DNA of 64,000 nt, taken from IMG/VR virus record IMGVR_UViG_3300028131_000823, positions 140,978-204,977 of that record; one strand, written 5' to 3'. The notes under the pieces are model-generated. The model worked only from the letters and a program-made list of their open reading frames with translations, did no database searches and was not told the DNA's origin. Position 1 is the first letter of the stretch. Each line of letters begins with the position of its first letter. Below are positions 41,358 to 50,432 of the stretch, one piece after another. The translations under genes and the position numbers were made by a program. The stretch is from a virus.

Positions 41358-41477
41358 TTAGGCGGCTATTAATATTACTTGTACAGTTAAATAACCAGCA
41401 ATGGCTAACATAGTAATAAAGGCAAAGCCATCTTTAATCATTTTTTTATCGTCTTCGTGTAAATTTAATTTATTCAT
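41358..41477 (-). CDS. Tiny membrane protein, 39 aa
   Basis: MNKLNLHEDDKKMIKDG then FAFITMLAIAGYLTVQVILIA. One helix with an acidic/basic start. Directly behind its own copy of the conserved upstream element. Confidence 0.5.
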   Translation of the reverse strand: MNKLNLHEDDKKMIKDGFAFITMLAIAGYLTVQVILIAA

Positions 41478-41567
41478 TTTGTTTAAGTTTTAATTATAAT
41501 ACTAATATAACTATAATCTTTGACCCGTGAAAATCCTGAGGCACTTTTTTTCAATAGTTATTAACAA
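41478..41567 (-). promoter_or_regulatory. Conserved upstream element, minus-strand copy 2
   Basis: Minus strand: TTGTTAATAACTATTGAAAA, then GTGCCTCAGGATTTTCACGG, then ATAGTTATATTAGTATTATA, then ATTAAAACTTAAAC, and ATG. The block GGATTTTCACGGGTC is shared with the plus-strand copy at 13292. It starts immediately after the upstream stop codon. Confidence 0.65.
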
Positions 41568-41804
41568 TTAAAAGTATATAGCGTTATGTGCATGTTGTAC
41601 AGGTAGCATAAATACTGTACCCACCTTGTCAGCATACATTTGGTTATAATCGGCCATATAGTCACTAGGGTTAGCAACAACCTCAACAATGGCATAGCCA
41701 TCTACAACATATTTAATCTTACCACTCAACGTGGGTGATTGGTTACAACTAAAGATTAAGTTGTCATTCATTGCTTGTTCGAGGTCTTGTTTTAATGTAG
41801 TCAT
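41568..41804 (-). CDS. Small early-type hypothetical protein
   Basis: 78 residues. MTTLKQDLEQAMNDNLIF then a beta-rich region (YVVDGYAIVEVVANPSDY). First gene of the minus-strand island, preceded by the conserved element. Not recognised. Confidence 0.5.
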   Translation of the reverse strand: MTTLKQDLEQAMNDNLIFSCNQSPTLSGKIKYVVDGYAIVEVVANPSDYMADYNQMYADKVGTVFMLPVQHAHNAIYF

Positions 41805-41892
41805 GTTTAAGTTTTAATTATAATATAAATATAACTATTCTCGGTGACATAAAAAAATCTAGAGGCACTTATTTTCAAATAGTTATTAACAA
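41805..41892 (-). promoter_or_regulatory. Conserved upstream element, minus-strand copy 3
   Basis: Minus strand: TTGTTAATAACTATTTG, AAAATAAGTGCCTCTAGA, ATAGTTATATTTATATTATA, ATTAAAACTTAAAC, ATG. It forms the left edge of the divergent GC-rich region. Confidence 0.65.
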
Positions 41893-42375
41893 TGCCGTGG
41901 CGCCCCCACCCCAATAAAAAAATAATAAACACCTATATAGACTAGTAAGACACAAACAACAGAGACTAGATAGGCTTATAATAACAAGCCCTCGTACCGT
42001 TAACCAGCCAGATTATTAATATAAGCATACACACATCTCAGGCATGTGATGACTACAAGCCCTCATACCGACTGTGTGCGAATCAGTGACCTCAGCGCCT
42101 CAGTGTGTTAGACTCATATGGCGGCTAGAGCCCTACAGCCATGTGGCTGGTGAGTCTTTCGACCTAGGGGGCTTCTCTCGGTGGCGCGATTTATGGGCCT
42201 CAGGGGGCTGTCAGCCTCTAGGGGCATGGTCCCTCAACCTCTAGGCTTTTCTTATAATTAGTAGGAGTAGTATAAAGTATGTCCTCTTTGCGCCAATGTA
42301 TATCCAGGCCAGAGAATTAGAAAAGCGGGCTATTCATAGAGTAGTGAAACTTTCTGTTTAAGCCTTATATAATAA
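41893..42375. other. GC-rich non-coding region between divergent genes
   Basis: About 480 bp without a gene. ACAAGCCCTC followed by (G/A)TACCG occurs at 41984 and 42055, and related words lie in the other GC-rich region at 38.2-38.75 kb. The 42120-42250 part is rich in CTAGG and GGGCCTC words and can form several hairpins (e.g. AGGG...CCCT around 42220). It could contain an origin, a non-coding RNA or divergent promoters. Confidence 0.45.
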
Positions 42376-42738
42376 ATGATGATTAAAAATGGAATTGTAC
42401 TAAGAGGAGGGGCGGCGGAGAAATGGTGTCGTTTTTGGAATGTGAGTGGTATGAGTCTTTGGCCATTGATATTAGTTTCAGGCCTTAGATTTTCTGAAAG
42501 ACTTGTAAGACACGAGATGATTCATATTAGACAACAACGAGAAATGTTAGTAGTTCCATTCTATATATGGTATGTACTTGAATATTTAATACGTTTACCC
42601 TTCTATGGATCTAATGCATATATGAATATAAGTTTTGAAAGAGAAGCTTATTCCCATGATGACTCGGACTATTCAGACTATTTAGAACAACGCAAGCCTT
42701 ATAGTTGGTTTAAGTATTTATGGCATACTAGTGTCTAG
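42376..42738 (+). CDS. HExxH protein, membrane-associated peptidase-like
   Basis: 120 residues; start MMIKNG (second Met also possible). RLVRHEMIHIRQQREM has HExxH near residue 56, and ISFEREAYSHD about 50 residues later supplies a Glu, an arrangement seen in small Bacteroidota proteins related to BlaR1/M56-like peptidases. VVPFYIWYVLEYLI between them may be a membrane helix. The only plus-strand gene in the island. Confidence 0.6.
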   Translation: MMIKNGIVLRGGAAEKWCRFWNVSGMSLWPLILVSGLRFSERLVRHEMIHIRQQREMLVVPFYIWYVLEYLIRLPFYGSNAYMNISFEREAYSHDDSDYSDYLEQRKPYSWFKYLWHTSV

Positions 42739-42865
42739 TCTAGATTATTGAAAAAATAATAATGTTCCTCTGGCCGAAAATTTCTCCGGGGAATTCTAGT
42801 CCCATTTACTGATTGTTCTAATTAGGAATCCTAAACAGATTAATAATATTATAACGGCTATTCTT

Positions 42866-43081
42866 TCAGGCGTCTCCACTACTCTTCTTTCTTTTTGATT
42901 TAATGGTGGCCTCCTTCCAAGCTTCTATGTCACCGTTGAAGTTATCTCTAATGTATTTATCGCGTTCTAAGAAATGTACTCTCGATTCAAGTTCTGCGAG
43001 GTGTGCGAAGAGATAGAAGCCAAAGCCAAGTACGCCGAGGAGGCAAAGGATAATAATGATCAGGTTGAATGTAGTATACAT
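42866..43081 (-). CDS. Small membrane protein with coiled coil
   Basis: 71 residues from ATG 43081 (a longer in-frame start exists at 43120 but overlaps the upstream gene). FNLIIIILCLLGVLGFGFYL is a membrane helix, then an acidic/basic coiled segment ending KSKRKKSSGDA. 4 nt after the small gene at 43086-43211. Function unknown. Confidence 0.5.
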   Translation of the reverse strand: MYTTFNLIIIILCLLGVLGFGFYLFAHLAELESRVHFLERDKYIRDNFNGDIEAWKEATIKSKRKKSSGDA

Positions 43082-43085
43082 GACC

Positions 43086-43211
43086 TTATTGTTCAGTATC
43101 TTCTTCTGATTGGGTGTCACTAGGGTTATCTGTATTATCTAGGGATTGATCTCCCCACGACCTAGTGATTGTTGTTATTAAATATGTGATAAAATTATTT
43201 TCATTATTCAT
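43086..43211 (-). CDS. Small acidic hypothetical protein, 41 aa
   Basis: MNNENNFITYLITTITRSWG then an acidic tail (SDTQSEEDTEQ). ATG 43211 to TAA 43086. Function unknown. Confidence 0.4.
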   Translation of the reverse strand: MNNENNFITYLITTITRSWGDQSLDNTDNPSDTQSEEDTEQ

Positions 43212-43228
43212 ATTATTAAATATGTTTT

Positions 43229-43299
43229 AACCTCAGCTGAATCAATTACACCGACTAGTATATTGTGTATGAGAGGATTATGATTCATGGGCTGAGGTT
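43229..43299. other. Long imperfect hairpin in the 43.2-43.6 kb gap
   Basis: AACCTCAGCTGAATCA (43229-43244) pairs with TGATTCA-TGG-GCTGAGGTT (43281-43299), giving 16 bp with a 3-nt bulge and a 36-nt loop. It lies just upstream of the minus-strand gene at 43211 and ~325 bp upstream of the giant adhesin gene. It could be a terminator, RNA leader or protein-binding site. Confidence 0.5.
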
Positions 43300-43563
43300 G
43301 AATAGGTATTAAGCTAATATTTTATTATAGTGTCATAATAATATTTTTTCCTATTTCATTTTTTTTTCTAGGGGACTTTAAGATCTTTGTTTAATCTTGT
43401 CGTGTTTTCTATGAGTCCCTTGATTAGTTTTATAAGTCTATTTATTTGGAAGTACGGTGCTCTTAGACCTGTGGGCGAAGTATTTAATAATATGCTAAAT
43501 AACATATTATATTTTTTTATTTAAAAACACACCATTCTAAAATGTATTTAAATATATAATTTA

Positions 43564-43581
43564 ACACTCGCAATAGGGTGT
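43564..43581 (+). other. Leader hairpin before the giant adhesin gene
   Basis: ACACTC-GCAATA-GGGTGT, a 6-bp stem (one G-U) with a 6-nt loop, 43 nt before ATG 43624. The loop resembles the AATA/AATAAC loops of the hairpin leader at 62.9-63.06 kb. The rest of the 43300-43620 gap is AT-rich with no other clear signal. Confidence 0.45.
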
Positions 43582-43623
43582 GAAAACAAATTAAATTTTA
43601 CGTAAAAAAACAAAAATAAACAA

Positions 43624-46600
43624 ATGGAAAATAATAACTATTTAAGTTCAGGGGTTAATTATATACCTTTGACTGTACTGGATAAAAGCTCTTTAGTCTT
43701 TATAAATGAGAATGGTGGAAATTTTGATAGTGGTACAAAGCAAGGTACTACAGTTGGAAGCAATGGAAAATATTGTTTTGGACTAGGTGCACCTACTCAA
43801 TTTTTCTGGGAAAATAATGGAGTATATGATCAAGCAGGTATACATTATACTGAAGGAGATTCAGGTGTATTTGTTAATAATACAGGAGATAGAGGAATAG
43901 CAGTATGGTTATACTTTGGAGATAACTATAATCCAGATGAAGCAGTATCTTCTATTGGCGAAGGTTCTGAAGGATATACAGATCCATCAGAAGGAACAAT
44001 AGGATATTGGCAACAATATACATACATATTACCTAATCAAAATGCAACAATTCCATGGATAATGGATGATGAAGTAGGTGCTCAATCTACTAGAATGTAT
44101 TTTCAGTATAGAAATGGTAGAGTAACTGCAAATTCTTTAGAAGAATGGGACGGTACAGGTGGATCTCACAACTTATCATGGAGTTATAACAATCCACCTA
44201 CAGGACAAATAGTATATGGTGCTGAGGATTTACTTCCAGTGACATTTGCAAATCTTAGCGAATTAGAAACAATTAGTAGTAATGAAGGTTTAGATTCAAT
44301 TAATCTTATGTGTATGTCCGTTACAGGAGCTCTATTAATAGATTCATCTCCAAGTAATTATACAATGGAAAAAGATGTTTTAATATTAAATACCGATGAG
44401 GATGTTTGGGTAGATAATATGACACTTGGTGATATGTTTGATAATAAAATGTGGGGTCCTATTTCATCTCAATATTTTGAAATAGAAGATTTAACATACG
44501 CGACTGTAAATGGAAATAAAATAGCAATAGGTGATGAATTAACCAGAGTTGTTTCTGGTGACGCTCAAGCTGGAAGTCACTTTTTATTAAATGGTTTAGA
44601 AATTAAACCTAGTGAAATAACTTATAATACTGGAACTGATCAAACTACATTTGTTGTTCCTATTACATTCCCAGCAGGAAGTGATGGTGGAGATTTTGAA
44701 GTTGAAAAATTTGAACATTATTTTTCTAGAATACAGGCTGAAGTAGTTACAGGATTTGTTGAAGGTTCTTTAATGGAAGGTGCAAAGGTATCAGCAAGAG
44801 GTAAAGGTGGAGAAATACTAACAGTATATACTGATGCTAATGGAAAATACACATTTCCTGAGCCAGTTACTGGAGATATTATTGCAACAGGAGGTACTAA
44901 TTCTATAACTAATGAAACAGTACATGATCCAAGTAATGAAGAAGTTGTTAATTCAAGTGATCTTACTACAACAAGGGCTCCTTTTAAAACAAATGCAACA
45001 TTAGGTGGAATTGTAAATGCACAAAGTACTCTTATTGTTGATTTAATGAAAAATCACAATATGAATAAAGATACTGCAGTAGATGCTTTTATCGATGCAG
45101 GAAAAACATTATACGATTTAGATAGTAGTGTAACACGTCAACAACTTAATGCATATCTTAAAGTAGGTATGGTAGGTCTTCAAAATTCAGACTCAGATGA
45201 TACTACATTATATGCTGAAATGTTAAAAACAAATAAGGCTATTACTGAATTAGAAGAAGGATTTACAAATGGAGGTACTAGTGATAACGCCACTTTAAAA
45301 GAAAAAAGAAAAGCAGCTGTACAATTAAGAAAGGCAACTACTGATATTATTTCAAGTGCTGCTAAAAATAAACTTACACAAAATGCAAATAGTTATTTAG
45401 CAACTGCAGGTTCTGATAGTAATTTAGGAACAATAGGTACCAATGCATCAGATACTTCAAAAAATGATTTATTATATTTAATAAATGCAAAGGCTATTGA
45501 GGAAATAGATTCTAAATTAACTTCAACTGCAAAGAATTTATCAAGTAAAGCTGATTGGAAACTAGCTGCCGCAACGGTAGTAGCTGCAGTTTCTGAAGTG
45601 CCATTCAAAGGTATAAAAGAGTTATCCTCTGGTATTAGTTATGAAGAAATATTTATGCATTATAATGAAAGTGCCATGAGAAGAAAGGCAGGATCTAATA
45701 AAGTTTATGATAAAAAAAGATTAGGACTTACTCCTAGTAAAACAGATTTTATTAATGAAGCTAATAATACTATGAATTTTAGAATTAGTATAGTAGATGG
45801 TAATTATCAAACAACAGGTAATGTTACCGATGCAAAGGGTAATACTACAGCTGTTTCTAAAACAGGTTCTACTAGATATTCTGATGCAAATATGGCAGAC
45901 ATAAAATCTGAAATTTCAAGAGGTGGTAAAATATATGAAATTAAAAGAGAAAACGGTAAAATAGTTGAAAGTGAAAAAACTACTAATCAGTTAGTAGTTT
46001 GGGGAACTGGATTTGCTAGAGCAACATATATTACTGGTGAAACTCATAGCGCTGCATTGCATTCATTTAATGAAAGTGAATTACTTATTAATAGTGATGA
46101 GTTTATGGTGAATAGCAAAAATATTAGATATAATAATCAAGCTTTATCTGAATGGTTTAGTGATGAAAAATTTGATTCATTTTACCCTGCATTAATAGGA
46201 CAAGACTCTGATTCTGTACATGCTTCTTTATTTAAGCCAAGTTATAAATTTGTAATAGGTAACCACATTAGAGTTAATGATGAAAATGGACAACTTAGAA
46301 ACTGGAACATTGTTGATTATAAAACGGGTAGAGCATATGCTCAACCTGGGAGCCAAGAAGAATTTGATTTATTAGAAATTATAAATCGATATATTGAAGC
46401 AACTGGGTTAACTGGTTATTTAGTTGACTCAATTCGTAATATAGTAAGTGCAAGTTCAGGTCTTAAAAGAGATACTGATGGAGATGGTGTTCCTGATGGA
46501 ACTGATGCATTTCCAAATGATGCAACAGAATGGGGTGATAGAGATGGAGATAGCGTAGGTGATGGAACTGATGCATTTCCAAATGATGCAACAGAAACAA

Positions 46601-49600
46601 TAGATTCAGATGGTGATGGTGTAGGTGATAACGCTGATGTATTTCCAAATGATGCAACAGAAACAATAGATTCAGATAGTGATGGTGTAGGTGATAACGC
46701 TGATGACTTTCCAAATGATCCAACCAAATCATCTATAACACCATGGCTAGGAACATTTAGAGTAGGTGTTAGTGGAACCGGAAACGGATCATTAACTCTT
46801 AAAACATGGTTCAATGTCTTAACTAATGTTGATATTAATTGGGGAGATGGTAGTGCTGTACAAACATTTAGTGGAAGTAGACCTACTCACACATATGCAG
46901 TCGCAGGAGATTATCAAGTTTCATTTAAATTTAAAGGAACTGAATACTGGCAATCAAATAATAGATCACTTACAAGTTCAGGAGATTCATACAAGCTTAT
47001 TAGTATAGAACAATGGGGAAGTTATGTATGGAATACTAACACATTATGGGGTGAAGTTACTGCAAACGTAACTGCAACCGATGTTCCTACATTAACTCAA
47101 AACTTCTCAGGTTTTGGTAAATCTAACTTTACACTTTCCGCTGCAGCAACAACTGCTTGGGAAAATATAGATTTAACACCAGTAAGAAGTATGAGTTCTT
47201 TATTTGCTAATTGTTATACTGGAGTTGCACAATTCGGAATAGATAAATGGGACACTAGTCAAGTTACAAACATGGCATCTACATTCTCACAAAGATCTCC
47301 AGGAGACTTAGTTAGAAATTGGAATACAAGCAATGTAACTTCTATGAGTTCAATGTTTGCAAGTTCTGCTGTCGGCGGAGATACTGTTAAAACTAAAGTA
47401 GTTAACTTAGGTCAAGCAAATGAATATGTCGCATGGGACGTTAGTAAAGTTACAAGCTTTTATGGCTTTTCTTCATATGGTAACGTAGGTGCAGGCACAT
47501 TAGATATTAGTAACTGGCAAATTAACACAGACGCACCTGTAAGCATGCAAAACATGTTCTTTAGAGGTGGAATACCAATGGAAGATCTTGCTAAAAAAAC
47601 AGTTACATTAGAAAATGGAACCAGTTATGAGGCATGGAATACTTCACAAGTAACTAGTATTAGAAGCATGTTCTATAGAGCATCCACATCTGCTTTAAAT
47701 ATTAACAATACAACGTGGGACACTCGTAATATAACTGATATGCAAGACTTCTTTTACTCATACAGTGGTTATGGAATTCCTCAACAGTGGGATAGAGATA
47801 TTTCCGGATGGGATCTTAGTGCATTAACTAATAAAAATTTAGGTTTATTTAATTATAACAATATGAACACTGCTAAATTTAGTACTGAAAATTATGATGC
47901 AATGTTAATTGCATGGAACACTGCAGGGTATACTGGTATTTCAGCAAACTTTGGAAAATCACAATACACACCAGGTGGAGCTGCTGAAGCTGCTAAAACA
48001 TCATTGGCTAGTAAAGGTTGGACAATCACTGACGGAGGAGCTGCGCCTAGAAAATTTAAAATGTCTGTTATAATTCCTGCAGGTTCTACAAACTTTACAA
48101 TTCCTGCAAATAATGCAAGAATAAATTGGGGTGATGGAACTACAGAAACAGTAACTTCTCAAACTACTCACGCATATGCGTCAAGTGAAACAGATGTTAC
48201 TTATACTATAGAGATAGATCAATTTACAGGATTTAACACAGTATGGAATGATTGGTATAAAAAATCAATCTTACAATGGGGTGATATTGAGTGGGAAAAT
48301 AACACATGGTTTGCTTCCACTTCTTCGGGAGCTATGCAATGGAGAATTGAAGCACCTGCTGGTACAGGAAATGCACCGGATTTATCAAATGTAACAAGCT
48401 TATATAGTATGTTTGGTTCTACTAATTATAAAACAGATATAGGTACAGGTTGGTTTGAAGATACAAATGATAACTTAGAACATTGGGATGTTAGTACTAT
48501 TACTAACATGTCATATATGTTTAGAAACCCTGATCCAATCGCAACAAAAGAAAGTGAAGCTGAGAACCTTTTAAAATGTGGTAACTGGGATGTAAGTAAT
48601 GTTACAAACTTTATGTACTTTATGGGAGGTTACTCAGGATCAGTTAGAGGTAGTTGGTCTGTACAATTAAATATTGATATGGAAAAATGGGATACATCAT
48701 CTGCTACTAATATGTCTTACATGTTCTGGAATCATGGTAAAACAAAAACAGGTATCGAAAACTTTATAACTGATAATGTAACTAACTTCCAACATTTTTA
48801 TGGAGGTGGAACTTGGGATGCTAATACTAAAATGGTAAATGATATTCTTAGATGGAATGTAAGTAATTTAGAAGATTTTAGTAATATGTCTCTTAGTGTA
48901 GGTGATGATGTTGAACAATTTAATGCTAATTTCCCAAGTAATTGGAAATTATCAGACAATGTAGAGAAAAACCTTAATTTTTATCAATTTTGTGGTGGTC
49001 ACTACATGAGAATTGGTGCAGGTCCTTACCGATTAACAGATCTTGATGCATTTGCTACTAAGACAATTAACGAAGATTGGTATGGAGGAAGTTCTTATAC
49101 TGCATGGGACATGACTAACGCTTCTAATATTAATAATTTTGGTGGTAGTACTTTTAGAGGAACACCTCCACAAGGTCAATTTAGAAATTATAACATTTCT
49201 ACATGGAATATTTCTTCAAAATGTACATCATTTAATAATTTATTCGTTGCTGGTAGAGCAGTTAATTCTTTATCAAATCCATTTGATCAAGATTTAAGTG
49301 GATGGGATGTAACTGGAATAACTGGAAACCAAGGTTTATTTATGGGAGGTCAGGAATATGGAACTATACCGTTTACAATGTCAACTACAAATTATGATAA
49401 AACATTAATATCTTGGGGAAACCAATCAGTTAAATCTGGTGTAACTGTTGATTTTGGTAATTCTAAATACACGTCACACGGGGATGCTGAATTAAAAAGA
49501 CAGTCTTTACTTAATGCTGGCTGGACAATTACAGACGGTGGATTTGTGCTAAAAGAATTCTTCTACGATGGAGGAGAAGGTGAATCAACTAGTGCAACTG

Positions 49601-50076
49601 CATGTAGCTTAGATATACCTGAAACTAAAGGTTACTTTTATGGAAGTGGTTCTTACCCAGTTGAAGGAGATGAAATATATAATAGTTCTACTGGAGGAGA
49701 ATCAAATTATATGGCAGAAGGTTACTACAAAATTCTTAAAACCGAAGGAGAATACGGGTATGTATTTACTTCAGGTGATGGAGCAGTTGAAGAAGCAGGA
49801 GAATGTACTTCTTCAGTACAATATAATTATGGAAATGCAGATAGAGGTCATGAAGGTGCATGTTCTGCAGAAGCTCTTTCTAACGCATTTTATGTTGCCG
49901 AAGAAATTAGTGAATCAATGCCAGAAACTGTATACTCTGATGCTGCATTAACTACTGCGATTGATTTTAGTAGAAGCGCTGATGGATATTATCCATTCCA
50001 ATTAAACGGTTCAAGTACTAGACAAACCTTTAATTTAAAAAGAGGTGCATTTGGAGCAATTCAAAGTTGCAGATAA
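43624..50076 (+). CDS. Giant BspA-type repeat adhesin (virion surface protein)
   Basis: 2150 residues. N-terminal ~400 residues look like a virion-attachment part. About residue 380-420 is a carboxypeptidase-regulatory-like domain (KYTFPEPVTGDI). Residues ~948-1037 are thrombospondin type 3 calcium-binding repeats (DGDGVGDNADVFPNDATE). Then come two PKD-like starts (WGDGSAVQTF, WGDGTTETV), each followed by long arrays of BspA/DUF285 repeats (WDTSQVTNMASTF, WDVSTITNMSYMF), ending GNSKYTSHGDAE...GWTITDGG. The last ~160 residues form a different C-terminal module. Likely a long fibre binding host surfaces. DUF285 repeats are typical of bacterial adhesins. Confidence 0.85.
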   Translation: MENNNYLSSGVNYIPLTVLDKSSLVFINENGGNFDSGTKQGTTVGSNGKYCFGLGAPTQFFWENNGVYDQAGIHYTEGDSGVFVNNTGDRGIAVWLYFGDNYNPDEAVSSIGEGSEGYTDPSEGTIGYWQQYTYILPNQNATIPWIMDDEVGAQSTRMYFQYRNGRVTANSLEEWDGTGGSHNLSWSYNNPPTGQIVYGAEDLLPVTFANLSELETISSNEGLDSINLMCMSVTGALLIDSSPSNYTMEKDVLILNTDEDVWVDNMTLGDMFDNKMWGPISSQYFEIEDLTYATVNGNKIAIGDELTRVVSGDAQAGSHFLLNGLEIKPSEITYNTGTDQTTFVVPITFPAGSDGGDFEVEKFEHYFSRIQAEVVTGFVEGSLMEGAKVSARGKGGEILTVYTDANGKYTFPEPVTGDIIATGGTNSITNETVHDPSNEEVVNSSDLTTTRAPFKTNATLGGIVNAQSTLIVDLMKNHNMNKDTAVDAFIDAGKTLYDLDSSVTRQQLNAYLKVGMVGLQNSDSDDTTLYAEMLKTNKAITELEEGFTNGGTSDNATLKEKRKAAVQLRKATTDIISSAAKNKLTQNANSYLATAGSDSNLGTIGTNASDTSKNDLLYLINAKAIEEIDSKLTSTAKNLSSKADWKLAAATVVAAVSEVPFKGIKELSSGISYEEIFMHYNESAMRRKAGSNKVYDKKRLGLTPSKTDFINEANNTMNFRISIVDGNYQTTGNVTDAKGNTTAVSKTGSTRYSDANMADIKSEISRGGKIYEIKRENGKIVESEKTTNQLVVWGTGFARATYITGETHSAALHSFNESELLINSDEFMVNSKNIRYNNQALSEWFSDEKFDSFYPALIGQDSDSVHASLFKPSYKFVIGNHIRVNDENGQLRNWNIVDYKTGRAYAQPGSQEEFDLLEIINRYIEATGLTGYLVDSIRNIVSASSGLKRDTDGDGVPDGTDAFPNDATEWGDRDGDSVGDGTDAFPNDATETIDSDGDGVGDNADVFPNDATETIDSDSDGVGDNADDFPNDPTKSSITPWLGTFRVGVSGTGNGSLTLKTWFNVLTNVDINWGDGSAVQTFSGSRPTHTYAVAGDYQVSFKFKGTEYWQSNNRSLTSSGDSYKLISIEQWGSYVWNTNTLWGEVTANVTATDVPTLTQNFSGFGKSNFTLSAAATTAWENIDLTPVRSMSSLFANCYTGVAQFGIDKWDTSQVTNMASTFSQRSPGDLVRNWNTSNVTSMSSMFASSAVGGDTVKTKVVNLGQANEYVAWDVSKVTSFYGFSSYGNVGAGTLDISNWQINTDAPVSMQNMFFRGGIPMEDLAKKTVTLENGTSYEAWNTSQVTSIRSMFYRASTSALNINNTTWDTRNITDMQDFFYSYSGYGIPQQWDRDISGWDLSALTNKNLGLFNYNNMNTAKFSTENYDAMLIAWNTAGYTGISANFGKSQYTPGGAAEAAKTSLASKGWTITDGGAAPRKFKMSVIIPAGSTNFTIPANNARINWGDGTTETVTSQTTHAYASSETDVTYTIEIDQFTGFNTVWNDWYKKSILQWGDIEWENNTWFASTSSGAMQWRIEAPAGTGNAPDLSNVTSLYSMFGSTNYKTDIGTGWFEDTNDNLEHWDVSTITNMSYMFRNPDPIATKESEAENLLKCGNWDVSNVTNFMYFMGGYSGSVRGSWSVQLNIDMEKWDTSSATNMSYMFWNHGKTKTGIENFITDNVTNFQHFYGGGTWDANTKMVNDILRWNVSNLEDFSNMSLSVGDDVEQFNANFPSNWKLSDNVEKNLNFYQFCGGHYMRIGAGPYRLTDLDAFATKTINEDWYGGSSYTAWDMTNASNINNFGGSTFRGTPPQGQFRNYNISTWNISSKCTSFNNLFVAGRAVNSLSNPFDQDLSGWDVTGITGNQGLFMGGQEYGTIPFTMSTTNYDKTLISWGNQSVKSGVTVDFGNSKYTSHGDAELKRQSLLNAGWTITDGGFVLKEFFYDGGEGESTSATACSLDIPETKGYFYGSGSYPVEGDEIYNSSTGGESNYMAEGYYKILKTEGEYGYVFTSGDGAVEEAGECTSSVQYNYGNADRGHEGACSAEALSNAFYVAEEISESMPETVYSDAALTTAIDFSRSADGYYPFQLNGSSTRQTFNLKRGAFGAIQSCR

Positions 50077-50091
50077 TAAAAAATAATAAAA

Positions 50092-50125
50092 ATATATCAG
50101 ACTTGTAATTGTAAGTCTGATATAT
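50092..50125 (+). terminator. 13-bp hairpin after the adhesin gene, overlapping a late-type box
   Basis: ATATATCAGACTT (50092-50104) and AAGTCTGATATAT (50113-50125) are perfectly complementary with an 8-nt loop. The right arm contains the GATATATAAT box (50119-50128) for the next gene, so transcription end and start overlap here. Confidence 0.6.
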
Positions 50126-50128
50126 AAT
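50119..50128 (+). promoter_or_regulatory. Late-type promoter box (GATATATAAT)
   Basis: Exact match, 27 bp before ATG 50156, partly inside the hairpin arm. Confidence 0.45.
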
Positions 50129-50155
50129 AATAACTAAAAATAAATAGAAAATAAA

Positions 50156-50365
50156 ATGAACGAGATCAAATATCCCGCAACTACAGTTTGGTTTATCGCA
50201 AAGGATGGATCAGAAATAAAAGCGTATGGAATGACATCCCCAGAACAAGTAACTACCTCAATATTTGAATTAGTACAATATAATTCTGAAGATGCATGGA
50301 AAACTGAACTAGAAGCTAATGGTGTTGAATTACCAGAAGAAGATGAAGAATTAGACTCTGAGTAA
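50156..50365 (+). CDS. Small acidic protein beside the adhesin
   Basis: 69 residues. YPATTVWFIAKDGSEIKAYGM then an acidic C-terminus (LPEEDEELDSE). It lies alone between the adhesin and a strong terminator, as fibre-assembly chaperones often do. That role is speculative. Confidence 0.5.
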   Translation: MNEIKYPATTVWFIAKDGSEIKAYGMTSPEQVTTSIFELVQYNSEDAWKTELEANGVELPEEDEELDSE

Positions 50366-50390
50366 TTAAGTAATTAAAGTAAAACTTATT

Positions 50391-50417
50391 ATAGGGGCTT
50401 CGGCCCCTATTTTTGTT
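50391..50417 (+). terminator. Strong intrinsic terminator
   Basis: ATAGGGGC-TTCG-GCCCCTAT with a stable UUCG tetraloop, followed by TTTTTGTTTT. Confidence 0.95.
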
Positions 50418-50420
50418 TTA

Positions 50421-50430
50421 GATATATAAT
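50421..50430 (+). promoter_or_regulatory. Late-type promoter box (GATATATAAT)
   Basis: Exact match, 2 bp before ATG 50433 and just after a strong terminator. This is one of the clearest cases: a new transcription unit must start here. Confidence 0.55.
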
Positions 50431-50432
50431 TT

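Noticed and set aside
46416-46814. Minus-strand open frames opposite the calcium-binding repeats of the giant adhesin
   Set aside because: They exist because the coding strand is repetitive and low in stops on the opposite strand; their proteins are Leu/His/Pro repeats without any plausible start signal.
43624-50076. A diversity-generating retroelement acting on the adhesin
   Set aside because: No reverse transcriptase gene and no adenine-biased template/variable repeat pair was seen in the window.
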